Source of the DNA: Candidatus Omnitrophota bacterium
Lineage (GTDB): Bacteria; Omnitrophota; Gorgyraeia; B26-G9
Direction: 5' to 3'
DNA length: 33,572 bases
Assembly (NCBI GenBank): GCA_016213925.1
Contig: JACQZH010000011.1
Location: 1 to 33,572, forward strand
Shown: positions 32,100-33,572 of the stretch, in pieces
How the letters are laid out: each line of letters begins with the position of its first letter
How positions within the stretch are numbered: the first letter of the stretch is position 1
Notes under the pieces: generated by a model
Database searches by the model: none
Told to the model about the DNA's origin: nothing
Seen by the model: only the letters and a program-made list of their open reading frames with translations
Made by a program: the position numbers and the translations under genes

Positions 32100-33572
32100 A
32101 TGAAAAACCCTCAATCTTACCGGATTTCTTTTCCGGAAGTATATATTGTTGAAGCTTCCGCAGGCTCGGGAAAGACCTATGAGTTGGCACGCCGTTATAT
32201 ACAGTTGCTGATTAATCCAAGTGAGCATGCTGGTGAAATAGCACTGAAAAATATCCTGGCAATAACATTTACTAATAAGGCTGCCCGGGAAATGAAAGAA
32301 AGAATTCTCGAGCTTTTGAAAAAGATAGCGCTTAACGGTTTTGTTAGTGAGCAGGAAAAGAACGATATTTTCGAGTCCTTAGGAGTAAGCGAGGCGCTGG
32401 CTTGTCTAAAATCCAGGGAAATCCTGCAAATCATGATGCGCAGTTTTAATTATTTTCAAGTGCAAACAATCGATAGTTTTATAAATATTATTCTTTCCGG
32501 TTGCGCTCTGGATCTAAAACTTTCCGCTAATTTTCGCATTAAGGACGCCTATCGTGATTATTTAAAATACGGTTTTGATGAGTGTGTTGACGGGGTCAAA
32601 AACAATAAGAACATACTTAAAATTTTCGAGGGTTTCTTAAAGCAATATATTTATGTCGAAAATAAAAATAGCTGGTTTGCAAAAAAAGATATTTTGGATA
32701 TAATCGAAGCCCTGTTTTACGATTTAACCGTATATGCCGGGGGATTTAAAAAATCCGAAGTTACATTTTCCGAAATATTAAAGCAAAAAAGCCTGACATA
32801 TGGGCTAATTGCTATGTTTTTTAAAAAATGCCCAAAAGACGGACTGCATAAAAAATTTTTGCAGTCTTTAGAGCGGTTCCTTGCTGAAAATGAAGAAAAT
32901 TTTGACCTCAAAGAGCTCGGTACGTATTTTGAAAAGGACGAGCTTGCGCTAACCAAAGGGGCTCTAAAACCTGCAGGGGCTATTTTAAAGCTATGGCAGC
33001 AAATAAGAGAAAATCTGGTTCAAATAGCGGAAAAAGAAGCAATGTCGCTTTTTAACTGCTATATAGATATTTTTGAACTTGTTTATGCGGAATTTAAAAA
33101 ATTTTCAATAAAAGATGATGTGCTTTTTTTGAGCGAGCTGAACCAACAGGCGAAAATATTGTTTGATTCTGACAATATCAATGTGCCGGAGCTATATTAC
33201 CGCTTGGCTTTAAGACTAAAACACTATTTAATAGACGAGTTTCAGGATACAAGTAAACTGCAATGGCATAATCTGTCGCTGCTTATTAATGAGGCCTTAT
33301 CGGGAAAAGGGTCGCTATTTTACGTAGGTGATAAGAAACAGGCAATTTACAGGTTTCGGGGAGGAGAAGTCCGGCTTTTCGATGACTTAAAGCGGGTTTA
33401 TTCCGGTTTTGATCCGAAAATAGTAACGCTGCATAAGAATTTTCGCAGCCAGAAACAAATAGTTGAATTCAATAACCATATTTTTTCAAAAGAAAATCTA
33501 ACGCGGTTTATAAACGCGCAGCAGCCGGACAGCCAAAAGTCGGAAAGATATTTTGGATATAATCGAAGCCCT
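32100..33572 (+). CDS. UvrD/Rep-family ATP-dependent helicase-nuclease, AddA/RecB-like (partial)
   Basis: The N-terminal 490 codons of a superfamily 1 helicase starting five bases after the second RND stop. Motif I is EASAGSGKTY (Lys25-Thr26), motif Ia ITFTNKAAREMKERI, motif II YLIDEFQDTSKLQW, motif III FYVGDKKQAIYRFRGGE and motif IV LHKNFRSQKQIVEFNN, the order typical of AddA or RecB double-strand break repair enzymes. The gene is cut by the window end and its nuclease domain would lie beyond. The last 29 bases repeat 32685-32713 exactly but in another frame, so the final residues should not be trusted. Confidence 0.88.
   Translation, partial: MKNPQSYRISFPEVYIVEASAGSGKTYELARRYIQLLINPSEHAGEIALKNILAITFTNKAAREMKERILELLKKIALNGFVSEQEKNDIFESLGVSEALACLKSREILQIMMRSFNYFQVQTIDSFINIILSGCALDLKLSANFRIKDAYRDYLKYGFDECVDGVKNNKNILKIFEGFLKQYIYVENKNSWFAKKDILDIIEALFYDLTVYAGGFKKSEVTFSEILKQKSLTYGLIAMFFKKCPKDGLHKKFLQSLERFLAENEENFDLKELGTYFEKDELALTKGALKPAGAILKLWQQIRENLVQIAEKEAMSLFNCYIDIFELVYAEFKKFSIKDDVLFLSELNQQAKILFDSDNINVPELYYRLALRLKHYLIDEFQDTSKLQWHNLSLLINEALSGKGSLFYVGDKKQAIYRFRGGEVRLFDDLKRVYSGFDPKIVTLHKNFRSQKQIVEFNNHIFSKENLTRFINAQQPDSQKSERYFGYNRSP

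Overview
This is an AT-rich window from a diderm (outer-membrane) bacterium. A lipopolysaccharide export protein (LptD), a TolC/HlyD/RND efflux set and type IV pilin-like machinery show an outer membrane. The low GC, the NIF3-like gene directly before dnaG and rpoD, several SGNH/ROK/SDR genes and the general style suggest an uncultured lineage such as Omnitrophota (formerly OP3). That assignment is inference and was not tested by a search. No phage, transposase or CRISPR is visible.

Layout. 1-294 is a non-coding repeat block. 295-1545 is an MFS exporter. 1606-4570 holds accD behind a strong promoter, then a broken ROK sugar kinase and an SDR sugar-nucleotide enzyme, followed directly by lptD (to 6937). 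A convergent HD-GYP gene (6868-7722, minus strand) overlaps the lptD end. 8018-12656 carries a HAD phosphatase-like protein, a secreted esterase, metF, a transglutaminase-like exported protein and a PilZ-PilT fusion ATPase. A pilin-like gene with its own promoter and a strong terminator follows (12808-13275). 13499-18330 is a core information operon: NIF3-like protein, dnaG and rpoD, with a near-consensus promoter and a terminator. 18333-19175 is a tRNA segment with its own promoter, containing tRNA(CAU), tRNA-Val(CAC), a tRNA fragment and mobile-looking repeats. 19193-20650 has a C4 zinc-ribbon coiled-coil protein, RNase HI and the RNase P RNA. After an SGNH protein, 21707-32094 is a tripartite efflux locus (AMIN-TolC, HlyD adaptor, two RND permeases). 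A truncated AddA/RecB-like helicase runs off the end.

Working together. The HD-GYP protein and the PilZ-PilT fusion point to c-di-GMP control of a pilus-like motor, with the pilin gene next to the motor. accD, the SDR enzyme and LptD fit envelope lipid and polysaccharide supply. The efflux locus resembles an MdtABC-type system with two different RND subunits.

The most unusual items are: (1) roughly 200-bp elements placed immediately 3' of two adjacent tRNA genes, each flanked by a duplicate of the tRNA 3' end, with a related degenerate copy at the window start; (2) an RND permease carrying a C-terminal winged-helix-like domain; (3) the RNase HI reading frame running into the 5' part of RNase P RNA; (4) an in-frame TAA that splits the AMIN-TolC gene; (5) a ROK kinase whose zinc motif is replaced by a 13-T run and a frameshift; (6) a 29-base exact repeat at the very end of the window that looks like an assembly artefact.
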